From NCBI GenBank assembly GCA_900763705.1, contig CAAFLG010000050.1:1-64000 (forward strand): a DNA stretch of 64,000 nt, written 5' to 3'. Positions 16,335 to 24,734 of the stretch are shown piece after piece (the stretch's first letter is position 1; each line of letters opens with the position of its first letter). Made by a program: the position numbers and the translations under genes. Below the pieces are notes generated by a model, which was not told where the DNA came from, ran no database searches, and was given only the letters and a program-made list of their open reading frames with translations. The DNA comes from an uncultured Oscillospiraceae bacterium. Its GTDB lineage: Bacteria; Bacillota; Clostridia; Oscillospirales; Oscillospiraceae.

Positions 16335-18959
16335 ATGAAACATATTTGCATCGGCATCCTTGCCCACGTCGACTCCGGAAAGACCACCCTCTCCGAAGGG
16401 CTTTTATATGCTTCCGGCGCGCTGCGAAAGCTCGGGCGCGTGGACCATGGCGACGCCTTTCTCGATACCGACGCGCTCGAGCGTGAGCGCGGCATCACGA
16501 TCTTTGCAAAGCAGGCCATGCTCACCGCCGGCGAAACGGAGATCACGCTGCTCGATACGCCCGGCCACGTCGACTTCTCCGCCGAGATGGAGCGCACGCT
16601 CTCGGTGCTCGACTACGCGGTGCTCGTCATCAGCGGCAGCGATGGCGTGCAGAGCCACACGCGCACGCTCTGGCGGCTGCTGGAGCGCTACAGCGTGCCG
16701 ACCTTTCTCTTCATCAACAAGATGGACCTTGCCGGCGCGGACAAGGCTTCTCTGATGGCGCAGCTCACGAAGGCCTTGAGCGCGGAGTGTGTCGATTTTT
16801 CTTTGCCCGCGAGCGAGCGTGACGAGGCGCTCGCCCTCTGCGATGAAGCGGCGCTTGAGCAGGTGCTCGAGCGCGGCGCGGTCGATGATCGCTGCATTGC
16901 CGGCATGATCGGGCGGCGCGCGGTCTTCCCCTGCTTTTTCGGCTCGGCGCTCAAATTGCAGGGCATCGAGGCGCTGCTCTCGGCGCTCGACGCCTACACC
17001 CTCGCGCCCAGCTATCCCGACGCCTTCGGTGCGCGCGTCTTCAAAATTTCGCGCGACGCGCAGGGCGCAAGGCTAACATGGCTCAAGGTCACGGGCGGGG
17101 TGCTGCGCGTAAAGGCCCCGCTCTCCTATGAAGCGCAGGGCCGCGCCTACAGCGAAAAGGCCGATCAGCTGCGTCTTTACTCGGGCGTCAAGTTCCGCAC
17201 GCTCGAGAAAGCGGACGCGGGCAGCGTTGTCGCCGTCACGGGCCTCAGCCACAGCTACGTGGGCCTCGGGCTCGGCGCAGAGGCGGAGGCGTCCGCCCCG
17301 CTTTTGCAGCCGGTTTTGACCTATCGGCTCATCCTGCCGGACGGTGCGGACGCGCACAGCGCGCTCACGAAGCTGCGGGAGCTCGAAGAAGAAGACCCGA
17401 TGCTGCGCATCGTCTGGGACGAGCACAGCGGTCAGATCCATGTGCAGCTCATGGGCAAAATCCAGCTTGAGATCCTCCGCCGCCTGATCTCAGACCGCTT
17501 CGGCCTTGCCGTCAGCTTCGGCGAGGGCAGCATCGTCTACCGCGAGACCATCGCCGCGCCCGTGCTCGGCATGGGACACTTCGAACCCCTGCGCCACTAC
17601 GCGGAGGTACAGCTTCTCATCGAGCCGCTGCCGCGCGGGACGGGCGTGCAGCTTGCGAGCACCGTCCCGACGGATGTGCTCGATCTCAACTGGCAGAGGC
17701 TCATCTTCACGCATCTTTTAGAGCGTGAGCACACGGGCGTGCTGACCGGCTCGCCGCTGACGGACGTGAAATTCACGCTCGTCGCGGGTCGGGCGCACCT
17801 AAAGCATACCGAAGGCGGCGACTTCCGCCAGGCGACCTACCGCGCCGTGCGGCAGGGACTGATGCAGGCGGAAAGCATCCTCCTTGAGCCCTACTATGAC
17901 TTCCGCCTCGACATTCCCGCCGAGTGCGTCGGCCGCGCGATGACCGACCTTCAGAACATGGGCGGCACGGTCGACGCGCCGCAGAGCGAGGGGGAGAACA
18001 CCGTCCTCACCGGCTGCGCGCCGGTGCGCGGGATGCGCGACTACTTCGAGAGCGTCGCGGCCTACACGCGCGGGCGCGGGCAGCTTGCCTGCACTGTCCA
18101 CGGCTACGAAGTCTGCGCGGAGCAGGACGCCGTCGCCGCCGCGATCGGCTACGACGCTGAGCGAGACACGGACAATCCCGCCTCCTCCGTCTTCTGCGAC
18201 CACGGCGGCAGCATCACCATTCCTTGGGACGAGGTCGCGCAGCACGTCCACTGCGACAGCGGCCTCCGCCTCGGCGAGGAAGCGCGCGAGGAAGAAAGTA
18301 CACCCGCTGCCCGCCGCGGCGCCAGCGCAGGCGGCGCATACGCCGCCGACAAAGAGTTGCAGGAGATCTTCGAGCGCACCTACGGAAAGGTCGAGCACCG
18401 TGCGTTCGAACCCGCGAAAAAGCCCGCGCGCACCGCGCTTGCCGACCACTATGATGTGACGATCCACTCAGAGGACACGGAATACCTGCTCGTTGACGGC
18501 TACAACATCATCTTTGCCTGGGACGAATTGCAGCGCCTCGCTTCTCAGGACGTCGCCGCCGCACGCGGCGCGCTCATCGACATTCTTGCAAACTATCAGG
18601 GCTTTCGCAAATGCCGCGTCATCGTGGTGTTCGACGCCTATAAGGTCAAGGGCAATCCCGGCAGCGTGCAGACGGTGCACGGCGTCAAGGTCGTTTACAC
18701 CAAGGAGGCCGAGACTGCCGACACCTACATCGAGCGCGCGACCTACGAGCTGCGCCGCGAGCGGCGCGTGCGCGTGGCAACGTCGGACGGTCCCGAGCAG
18801 GTCATCATCCTCGGCCATGGGGCGCTGCGCGTCTCCGCCCGCGCGTTTCATGCCGAGGTCGAATCCGCCGAGGGGCAGATCAGTGCCGTGCTGCAAAGCC
18901 TTGTAAACCGCCCGCGCAGCGAGCGGACAGTGCGAAACAACGTGAAGATCAAGCAATAA
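16335..18959 (+). CDS. TetM/EF-G-like translational GTPase fused to a Rae1/YacP-type NYN endoribonuclease domain
   Basis: This 874-residue protein is a full ribosomal-protection-type GTPase (about residues 1-645), an Ala/Glu-rich linker (646-710) and an NYN domain (715-850). G motifs are intact: AHVDSGKT (10-17), RGIT (52-55), DTPGH (74-78), NKMD (128-131), GSAL (203-206). EF-G-like domains II-V follow, with EEDPMLRIVWDE, the LLEREHTGVLTGSPLTD segment and LEPYYDFRLDIP. The C-terminus matches Rae1/YacP: YLLVDGYNIIFAW (Asp721), VVFDAYKVKGNPG (Asp767), EAETADTYIE (Asp796), VATSDGPEQ (Asp818). B. subtilis Rae1 cleaves mRNA in the ribosomal A site. The TetM loop that displaces tetracycline is replaced, so resistance is doubtful. 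The start at 16335 is used because an in-frame upstream start would read through the tRNA. Confidence 0.9.
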   Translation: MKHICIGILAHVDSGKTTLSEGLLYASGALRKLGRVDHGDAFLDTDALERERGITIFAKQAMLTAGETEITLLDTPGHVDFSAEMERTLSVLDYAVLVISGSDGVQSHTRTLWRLLERYSVPTFLFINKMDLAGADKASLMAQLTKALSAECVDFSLPASERDEALALCDEAALEQVLERGAVDDRCIAGMIGRRAVFPCFFGSALKLQGIEALLSALDAYTLAPSYPDAFGARVFKISRDAQGARLTWLKVTGGVLRVKAPLSYEAQGRAYSEKADQLRLYSGVKFRTLEKADAGSVVAVTGLSHSYVGLGLGAEAEASAPLLQPVLTYRLILPDGADAHSALTKLRELEEEDPMLRIVWDEHSGQIHVQLMGKIQLEILRRLISDRFGLAVSFGEGSIVYRETIAAPVLGMGHFEPLRHYAEVQLLIEPLPRGTGVQLASTVPTDVLDLNWQRLIFTHLLEREHTGVLTGSPLTDVKFTLVAGRAHLKHTEGGDFRQATYRAVRQGLMQAESILLEPYYDFRLDIPAECVGRAMTDLQNMGGTVDAPQSEGENTVLTGCAPVRGMRDYFESVAAYTRGRGQLACTVHGYEVCAEQDAVAAAIGYDAERDTDNPASSVFCDHGGSITIPWDEVAQHVHCDSGLRLGEEAREEESTPAARRGASAGGAYAADKELQEIFERTYGKVEHRAFEPAKKPARTALADHYDVTIHSEDTEYLLVDGYNIIFAWDELQRLASQDVAAARGALIDILANYQGFRKCRVIVVFDAYKVKGNPGSVQTVHGVKVVYTKEAETADTYIERATYELRRERRVRVATSDGPEQVIILGHGALRVSARAFHAEVESAEGQISAVLQSLVNRPRSERTVRNNVKIKQ

Positions 18960-18967
18960 ATTCCAAC

Positions 18968-18998
18968 AAAAAGCGGTGGCTCGGGCCACCGCTTTTTT
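18968..18998 (+). terminator. Intrinsic terminator of the GTPase-NYN gene
   Basis: An 11-bp stem (about 18970-18980 with 18985-18995) with a TCGG loop is followed by a run of T. Confidence 0.82.
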
Positions 18999-19021
18999 TA
19001 CAATTTCCGTGCAGTTTTCTC

Positions 19022-19050
19022 TTGCAATTCATTTTTTATTGTTGTATTCT
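19022..19050 (+). promoter_or_regulatory. marR-ABC operon promoter
   Basis: TTGCAA (19022-19027) and TATTCT (19045-19050) have a 17-base spacer. The expected transcription start falls inside the palindrome that follows. Confidence 0.68.
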
Positions 19051-19094
19051 TATCATTATCAATTGTGAATGATAGTCAGCAACGGTTTACTATC
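19051..19094 (+). promoter_or_regulatory. Candidate MarR operator (two palindromes)
   Basis: TATCATT (19051-19057) and AATGATA (19068-19074) are a perfect inverted repeat around a centred CAATTG, so 20 of 24 bases are symmetric. A second repeat, GATAGT (19071-19076) and ACTATC (19089-19094), overlaps its right edge. Lying directly behind the -10 box, they are placed to block transcription. The likely ligand is the MarR protein encoded next, giving autorepression. Confidence 0.65.
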
Positions 19095-19123
19095 CAAATA
19101 TTTCCACGAAAGGAGAATCGATC

Positions 19124-19630
19124 ATGCAGACCAATGAGATCCAGGAGCTTCTGCTCGACACCATCCCCGCCTGGCACTACTGGTTCGCCCGCCCCTTCAA
19201 GCGGATGCTCAACGACGGTGTGAGCCTCGATATGTACTACTGCATCCAGTCGCTGCGCCGCAGCGATCGCACGCTGACGATGACGGAGCTTGCAAACCTC
19301 GCCCGTATGCCCAAGCAGCAGATGAGCAAGCTCGTCGACCGGCTTGTGGACGGCGGCTTTGCCGAGCGAATGAGCGACCCGGATGACCGGCGCGTCATCC
19401 GCCTGCGCGCCACGGAGAAGGCGGATGAATACATCGCCGCATTTTTTGAAAAGGACGCGGCGGAATACCGCGAATTCTTCAACCAGCTGGGCAAGGACGA
19501 GCTTGACCCGTTCTGCGAGGCACTGCGCACCATTCACGATACGTTTGAAGAAAAGCGCTTAGAGCTGATCGCGCAGGGCAAGCTGCCCGCCTGCCCCCCG
19601 CCGCGCAAAAAAGGAGGAAAATGCCAATGA
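19124..19630 (+). CDS. MarR family transcriptional regulator
   Basis: The 168-residue protein has the MarR winged helix. The recognition region LTMTELANLARMPKQQMSKLVDRLVDGGFAERM is followed by the wing MSDPDDRRVIRLRATEKA (about residues 50-105), flanked by dimerisation helices. The C-terminus is basic and Cys-containing. MarR proteins usually repress adjacent efflux genes until a toxic ligand binds. Here the stop codon overlaps the start of an ABC exporter (ATGA), and a near-perfect palindrome sits behind the promoter. AAAGGAG (19109-19115) precedes the ATG. The ligand is unknown. Confidence 0.93.
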   Translation: MQTNEIQELLLDTIPAWHYWFARPFKRMLNDGVSLDMYYCIQSLRRSDRTLTMTELANLARMPKQQMSKLVDRLVDGGFAERMSDPDDRRVIRLRATEKADEYIAAFFEKDAAEYREFFNQLGKDELDPFCEALRTIHDTFEEKRLELIAQGKLPACPPPRKKGGKCQ

Positions 19631-21378
19631 AAATGATCCGGCAGCTGATGGGCTGCATCCGCGAATATAAAAAGCCCACGATCCTGACGCTTGTGTGCAT
19701 GGTCGGCGAGGTGGCGATCGAAGTGCTGATCCCTTTCATCACCGCAAAGCTCATCAACGAGGTCAAGGCGGGCGCAGCGCTTGACGGCATCGTGCGCGCG
19801 GGTCTTGTGCTCATGCTGATGGCGCTCGTGTCGCTCTCCTGCGGCGCAGCGGGCGGTTTCTTCGGCTCGCGCGCGAGCGCGGGCTTTGCCAAAAACGTCC
19901 GCCACGACGTCTTCACCCGCGTGCAGAGCTTCGCTTTTGAGAACATCGACAAATTCTCCTCTGCCTCGCTCGTCACGCGCATGACCACTGACGTGAACAA
20001 CGTGCAGATGGCATTCATGGTGTGCATCCGCATCGCCGTGCGCGCCCCGCTGATGTTCCTCTTTGCGATCATCATGGCCTATATCATGGGCGGCGCGCTT
20101 GCGACGACTTTTGTCATCGTCATCCCCCTGCTCGTCGTGGGTCTCCTTCTCATCGCGCGCAAGGCAATGCCCGCGTTCCGCGCGGTCTTCCGCAAATACG
20201 ACAAGCTCAACGAATCCGTGGAGGAAAATGTGCGCGCGATGCGCGTGGTCAAGGGCTTCGCCCGCGAGGACTATGAAAAGAAGAAGTTCGCGGCCGCCTC
20301 GGGCGATATCGCCAAGGACTTCACCTACGCTGAGCGCGTGGTCGCGCTCAACTCCCCGCTGATGCAGTTCTGCGTCTACTTCAACATGGTCTTCGTGCTC
20401 TATGTCGGCTCGAAGCTCATCATCACAAGCGGCGGCACGACCATCGACGTCGGCCAGCTCTCTGCCATGCTGACCTACGGCATGCAGATCCTCATGTCGC
20501 TGATGATGATCTCGATGATCTATGTCATGCTCACGATGTCCTACGAGTCCTTCGTGCGTATCTGCGAGGTGCTGCAGGAGCAGCCCGCGCTCGCCGATCC
20601 CTCCGCGCCCGTGTACGAGGTGAAGGACGGCTCGATCGACTTTGAAAACGTCAGCTTCAAGTACTCCGCCGCGGCGGAGAAGTTCGCCCTGCAGGGCATC
20701 GACCTGCACATCGCGCCGGGACAGACCGTCGGCATCCTCGGCGGCACGGGCTCGAGCAAATCGACCCTCGTGCAGCTCATCCCGCGCCTGTACGACGCAA
20801 CCGAAGGCAGCGTGAAGGTCGGCGGCGTGGACGTGCGCAATTACGACCTTGACGCCCTGCGCGGCGCGGTCAGCGTGGTGCTGCAAAAGAACGTTCTCTT
20901 CTCCGGCACGATCAAGGATAATCTCCGCTGGGGCAACGAAAATGCAAGCGACGAAGAAATGGTCGAGGCCTGCCGTCTTGCGCAGGCGGATGACTTCGTC
21001 CGCTCCTTCCCCGACGGGTACGATACCTATATCGAGCAGGGCGGCACGAACGTCTCCGGCGGCCAGAAGCAGCGCCTGTGCATCGCCCGCGCGCTGCTCA
21101 AAAAGCCCAAGATCCTGATCCTTGACGACTCGACCAGCGCGGTCGACACGCGCACCGACGCGCTCATCCGCGAGGGCTTCCGCACCTACATTCCCGAGAC
21201 GACGAAGATCATCATCGCCCAGCGCGTCGCGTCCGTACAGGATGCCGACCTCATCCTTGTGATGAACAACGGCCGCATCGCGGATATGGGCACGCACGAG
21301 CAGCTTCTTACCTCGAGCGCGATCTACCGCGAGGTCTACGAATCCCAGACGAACGGAGGTGACGGACATGAAGCATAA
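19627..21378 (+). CDS. ABC exporter half-transporter, degenerate-site subunit
   Basis: The 583-residue protein has six membrane segments followed by an ABC ATPase domain. Its own ATP site is noncanonical: Walker A GGTGSSKST (372-380) has Ser for Gly; Walker B is LDDS with Asp501 in place of the catalytic Glu; and the switch His is Gln532 (IIIAQR). The signature VSGGQ is normal. This is the pattern of the non-hydrolysing half of heterodimeric exporters such as BmrC/D, LmrC/D or TM287/288. I take ATG 19627 rather than 19621 because AGGAGG (19612-19617) is nine bases from it and it overlaps the marR stop. The partner is the next gene. Confidence 0.93.
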   Translation: MKMIRQLMGCIREYKKPTILTLVCMVGEVAIEVLIPFITAKLINEVKAGAALDGIVRAGLVLMLMALVSLSCGAAGGFFGSRASAGFAKNVRHDVFTRVQSFAFENIDKFSSASLVTRMTTDVNNVQMAFMVCIRIAVRAPLMFLFAIIMAYIMGGALATTFVIVIPLLVVGLLLIARKAMPAFRAVFRKYDKLNESVEENVRAMRVVKGFAREDYEKKKFAAASGDIAKDFTYAERVVALNSPLMQFCVYFNMVFVLYVGSKLIITSGGTTIDVGQLSAMLTYGMQILMSLMMISMIYVMLTMSYESFVRICEVLQEQPALADPSAPVYEVKDGSIDFENVSFKYSAAAEKFALQGIDLHIAPGQTVGILGGTGSSKSTLVQLIPRLYDATEGSVKVGGVDVRNYDLDALRGAVSVVLQKNVLFSGTIKDNLRWGNENASDEEMVEACRLAQADDFVRSFPDGYDTYIEQGGTNVSGGQKQRLCIARALLKKPKILILDDSTSAVDTRTDALIREGFRTYIPETTKIIIAQRVASVQDADLILVMNNGRIADMGTHEQLLTSSAIYREVYESQTNGGDGHEA

Positions 21379-23293
21379 CCACGGTGCATCCGGCCGCGGC
21401 CCCAACGCGGGCGCGGCGAACCTTGCCATGCTGAAGCGCACGGTGAAAAAGATCTTTTCCTACTATCCCGTGCTCGCTCCCATCACGCTTGCCTGCATCC
21501 TCTTCTCGTCCGTCGTCTCCTCCATTCCCGCGCTTTTCACGCAGAATGTCATTCAGGTCATTGAAAAATGGTATGTTTCGCGCGACTGGGCCGCGGCGCA
21601 GGCTGAGCTCAAGCCCATCCTGACGCTGCTCGTCGTGCTGTACGCGCTCTCCATCCTCGCCATCCTTGTGCAGAAGCAGCTCATGGCCTATATGACGCAG
21701 GGCTTTCTCAACAAGCTCCGTCAGGAGATGTTCGGCGGGATGCAGGACCTTCCCATCCGCTACTTCGACACCCACCAGCACGGCGATATCATGAGCTTTT
21801 ACACCAACGATATCGACACGCTGCGCCAGCTCGTGTCCGAGGCCATCCCCGCCTTCCTCCAGTCGGGCGCTATCGTGCTGGTCGTATTCGCCATCATGCT
21901 CTACTTCAGTCTCTGGCTCACACTGGTGCTGGTCCTCGGCATCGTGCTGATGGTCATCGTCACCAAGCGCGTTGGCGGCGGCAGCGCCAGGTTCTTCCTG
22001 CGCCAACAGAAGGCCGTAGCAAAAACCGAGGGCTTCATTCAGGAGACGATGACGGGCCAGAAGGTCGTCAAGGTCTTCTGCCACGAGCAGCGCTCCATCG
22101 AGGAGTTCGATGAGATCAACAATGCCCTCTTTGAGGACAGTTATCGCGCCCATGCCTATGCAAGCGTGCTCGGCCCCATCATCGGCAACATCGGCAACCT
22201 GCTCTATGTCGGCCTTGCGCTGGTGGGCGGCGTGTTCCTGCTCATTGGCCTTCCCAACGTCAGCTTCTCCGGCAAGGTGCTGGATATCTCCATTCTTGTT
22301 CCCTTCCTCAACATGACGAGGCAGTGCACGGGCAACATCAATCAGCTCTCCCAACAGATCAACTCCATCGTCATGGCGGGCGCGGGCGCGCAGCGCGTCT
22401 TCTCCCTCATCGACGAAAAGAGCGAAGAGGATGAAGGCTTCGTCACGCTCGTCGACGCCGACATCTCCCCCGACGGCACGATCACCGAAAGTAATCGTCA
22501 CACCGGCCGCTGGGCGTGGAAGAATCCGAACGACAACGGCAGGGTCTCCTACCGCGAGCTGCGCGGCGATGTGCGTCTCATCGACGTGGACTTCGGCTAT
22601 GTAGAGAACAAGCAGGTGCTGCACGATGTTTCTGTCTACGCAGAGCCGGGGCAGAAGGTCGCCTTCGTCGGCGCGACAGGCGCGGGCAAGACGACCATCA
22701 CCAACCTCATCAACCGCTTTTACGACATTTCCGACGGCCAGATCCTCTACGACGGCATCGACGTGCGCAAGATCAAGAAGGCCGACCTGCGCCGCAGCTT
22801 GGGCATCGTCTTGCAGGATGTGAACCTCTTCACCGGCACGGTGATGGACAACATCCGCTACGGCAAGCTCAGCGCAACGGATGAAGAGTGCATCGCCGCG
22901 GCAAAGCTTGCCGGCGCGGACGACTTCATCTCGCGGCTTCCGCAGGGCTATGAGACCGAGCTTTCCAACAACGGCGCAAACCTCTCGCAGGGTCAGCGCC
23001 AGCTCATCTCCATCGCCCGCGCGGCGGTGGCTGACCCGCCGGTGATGATCCTCGACGAGGCAACGTCCTCCATCGACACGCGCACCGAGGCCATCGTCCA
23101 GCGTGGCATGGATAAGCTCATGGAAGGCCGCACGGTGTTCGTCATCGCCCACCGCCTTTCCACCGTCAAGAATTCCGACGTCATCATGGTGCTGGACCAC
23201 GGCCGCATCATCGAGCGCGGCAGTCACGAAAAACTGATCGCGGAAAAGGGCACCTACTACCAGCTCTATACCGGCGCATTCGAATTGGAATAA
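21368..23293 (+). CDS. ABC exporter half-transporter, catalytic-site subunit
   Basis: The 641-residue protein has six membrane segments and an ABC domain with canonical Walker A GATGAGKT (435-442), Walker B LDEA with Glu564, and a normal switch histidine (IAHR). Its signature reads LSQGQ rather than LSGGQ. That pairs with the degenerate Walker site of the upstream subunit, while the upstream VSGGQ completes this subunit's active site. A 50-60 residue insertion (around 360-415, DGTITESNRHTGRWAWKN) lies between the membrane and ATPase domains. ATG 21368 has CGGAGG (21354-21359) and overlaps the previous gene by 11 bases. Predicted function: multidrug, lipid or peptide export under MarR control. 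Confidence 0.93.
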   Translation: MKHNHGASGRGPNAGAANLAMLKRTVKKIFSYYPVLAPITLACILFSSVVSSIPALFTQNVIQVIEKWYVSRDWAAAQAELKPILTLLVVLYALSILAILVQKQLMAYMTQGFLNKLRQEMFGGMQDLPIRYFDTHQHGDIMSFYTNDIDTLRQLVSEAIPAFLQSGAIVLVVFAIMLYFSLWLTLVLVLGIVLMVIVTKRVGGGSARFFLRQQKAVAKTEGFIQETMTGQKVVKVFCHEQRSIEEFDEINNALFEDSYRAHAYASVLGPIIGNIGNLLYVGLALVGGVFLLIGLPNVSFSGKVLDISILVPFLNMTRQCTGNINQLSQQINSIVMAGAGAQRVFSLIDEKSEEDEGFVTLVDADISPDGTITESNRHTGRWAWKNPNDNGRVSYRELRGDVRLIDVDFGYVENKQVLHDVSVYAEPGQKVAFVGATGAGKTTITNLINRFYDISDGQILYDGIDVRKIKKADLRRSLGIVLQDVNLFTGTVMDNIRYGKLSATDEECIAAAKLAGADDFISRLPQGYETELSNNGANLSQGQRQLISIARAAVADPPVMILDEATSSIDTRTEAIVQRGMDKLMEGRTVFVIAHRLSTVKNSDVIMVLDHGRIIERGSHEKLIAEKGTYYQLYTGAFELE

Positions 23294-23300
23294 GCGTGAA

Positions 23301-23333
23301 AAGGGGCGCGGCCAATGGCCGCGCCCCTTTTTC
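23301..23333 (+). terminator. Terminator of the marR-ABC operon
   Basis: A GC-rich hairpin (about 23302-23313 with 23317-23328) is followed by TTTTT. Confidence 0.85.
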
Positions 23334-23401
23334 GCAGTCGAATATTGTCCAAGTTCTCCCGCTATATTGTGTTGAACGCAATTTTTTAAGGGAGGAATTC
23401 T

Positions 23402-24637
23402 ATGTCTCGTTCGTTTTTCCGCACCTACGGATTTCTCGGTGCGATGCTGCTCTCGATCGTGCTCGGCTGTCTGCTCGGCGCGCTGTGGCCGGGGGCGGCC
23501 TGTCTCGCGCCGCTCGGCACCATCTTCATCAACCTCATGTTCTGCATCGTCGTGCCGCTCGTGTTCTGCTCGCTCGCAGGCTCCATCGCCTGCATGAAAA
23601 GCCCCGGGCGCGCGGGAAAGATCATGGGCACGACGCTCCTTGTCTTTATCGTCACGGGGCTGATCGCCGCGGCGATCATGCTCCTTGCCGTGCGCCTTTA
23701 TCCCCCGGTCAGCGCGCCGTGGAGCGACGCGGCGGTCGGCACGGTCGACGCGCAGGCAAGCATTGCGGAGCTGCTCGTCAACTTCTTCACGGTTGAGGAT
23801 TTCGCCGCACTTTTGTCGCGCCGCGCGATGCTGCCGCTCATCGTCTTCTCCATTCTCGTCGGCTTTGCCGTCAACTTAAGCGGCGGGGCGGAGTGCCTGA
23901 CGGCGAAGGTCTTGCAGGATATGACGAATTGCCTTCTAAAGCTCGTCTCCCTCATCTCCTACTATGCCCCCGTCGCGTTTTTCGGCTTCTTCGCTTCCCT
24001 CGTTGCAACCTACGGTGCGCAGATCACCGCCTCCTACGGCCGCGCGCTGCTCCTTTACTACCCCATCTGCCTCATCTATGCGCTCATCGCCTTCCCGCTC
24101 TATGCGCGCATCGGCGGAGGGCGCGCGGGCGCCGCCGTCATGCGCCGGAACATCCTGCCGCCCGCTCTTACGGCGCTTGGCACCTGCTCGTCCGTTGCAA
24201 GCATCCCGGCAAATCTCGAAGCCGCCGAGCGCAGCGGCGTCCCGCGCGACATTTCCGACCTTGTCCTGCCGCTGGGCGCGACGATGCACATGGACGGCTC
24301 GTGCTTTAGCTGCGTGCTGAAGATCTCGTTCCTTTTCGGCGTGTTCGGCATCCCCTTTGAGGGCGCGGGGCTCATCGTCAAGATCCTGCTCGTCGCGGTG
24401 TTCAGCTCGGTCGCCATGAGCGGCATCCCCGGCGGCGGCTACATCGGCGAATACATCATCTGCTCGCTCTTTTTCCCCACACAGATGGCTATCGCCTACC
24501 CCATCGCCGTCACGATCGGCAACCTCGTTGACCCGCCTGCCACGATGATCAACGCAGCGGGCGACTATGTCGTGTCGTTCCTCGTCGCGCGCTTTACCGA
24601 AGGGAAGGGCTGGCTCGAGCGTGCGGGAAAAGCGTGA
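23402..24637 (+). CDS. Dicarboxylate/amino acid:cation symporter (DAACS family)
   Basis: The 411-residue polytopic protein fits the GltP/DctA family. The first reentrant hairpin region reads GTCSSVASIPANLEAAE (cf. TSSSAATLP), followed by LPLGATMHMDGS, the hallmark cation-binding segment, and SGIPGGGYIGEY in the second hairpin. The late motif NLVDPPATMINAAGD replaces the usual DRxRTxxNVxGD, so the Asp/Arg pair that reads glutamate side chains is altered. That suggests a substrate other than Glu/Asp, perhaps serine/threonine or another small anion. GGGAGG (23390-23395) precedes the ATG. It stands alone between the ABC operon and the nuclease gene. Confidence 0.88.
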   Translation: MSRSFFRTYGFLGAMLLSIVLGCLLGALWPGAACLAPLGTIFINLMFCIVVPLVFCSLAGSIACMKSPGRAGKIMGTTLLVFIVTGLIAAAIMLLAVRLYPPVSAPWSDAAVGTVDAQASIAELLVNFFTVEDFAALLSRRAMLPLIVFSILVGFAVNLSGGAECLTAKVLQDMTNCLLKLVSLISYYAPVAFFGFFASLVATYGAQITASYGRALLLYYPICLIYALIAFPLYARIGGGRAGAAVMRRNILPPALTALGTCSSVASIPANLEAAERSGVPRDISDLVLPLGATMHMDGSCFSCVLKISFLFGVFGIPFEGAGLIVKILLVAVFSSVAMSGIPGGGYIGEYIICSLFFPTQMAIAYPIAVTIGNLVDPPATMINAAGDYVVSFLVARFTEGKGWLERAGKA

Positions 24638-24734
24638 AAAATACGTGCGCGCCGCCGGCAAGTGTGCTATAATGCAGTCTTGAGATCAAAAGAACCGCCC
24701 GCCGCCAAAGGCGGGCAGAAAAGAGGATATCACG

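Noticed and set aside
16335..18225. Calling the gene a tetracycline-resistance tet(M)/tet(W) determinant
   Set aside because: The GTPase core matches the family, but the tetracycline-displacing loop is altered, there is no tet leader peptide, and a nuclease domain is fused to it. No mobile-element genes surround it.
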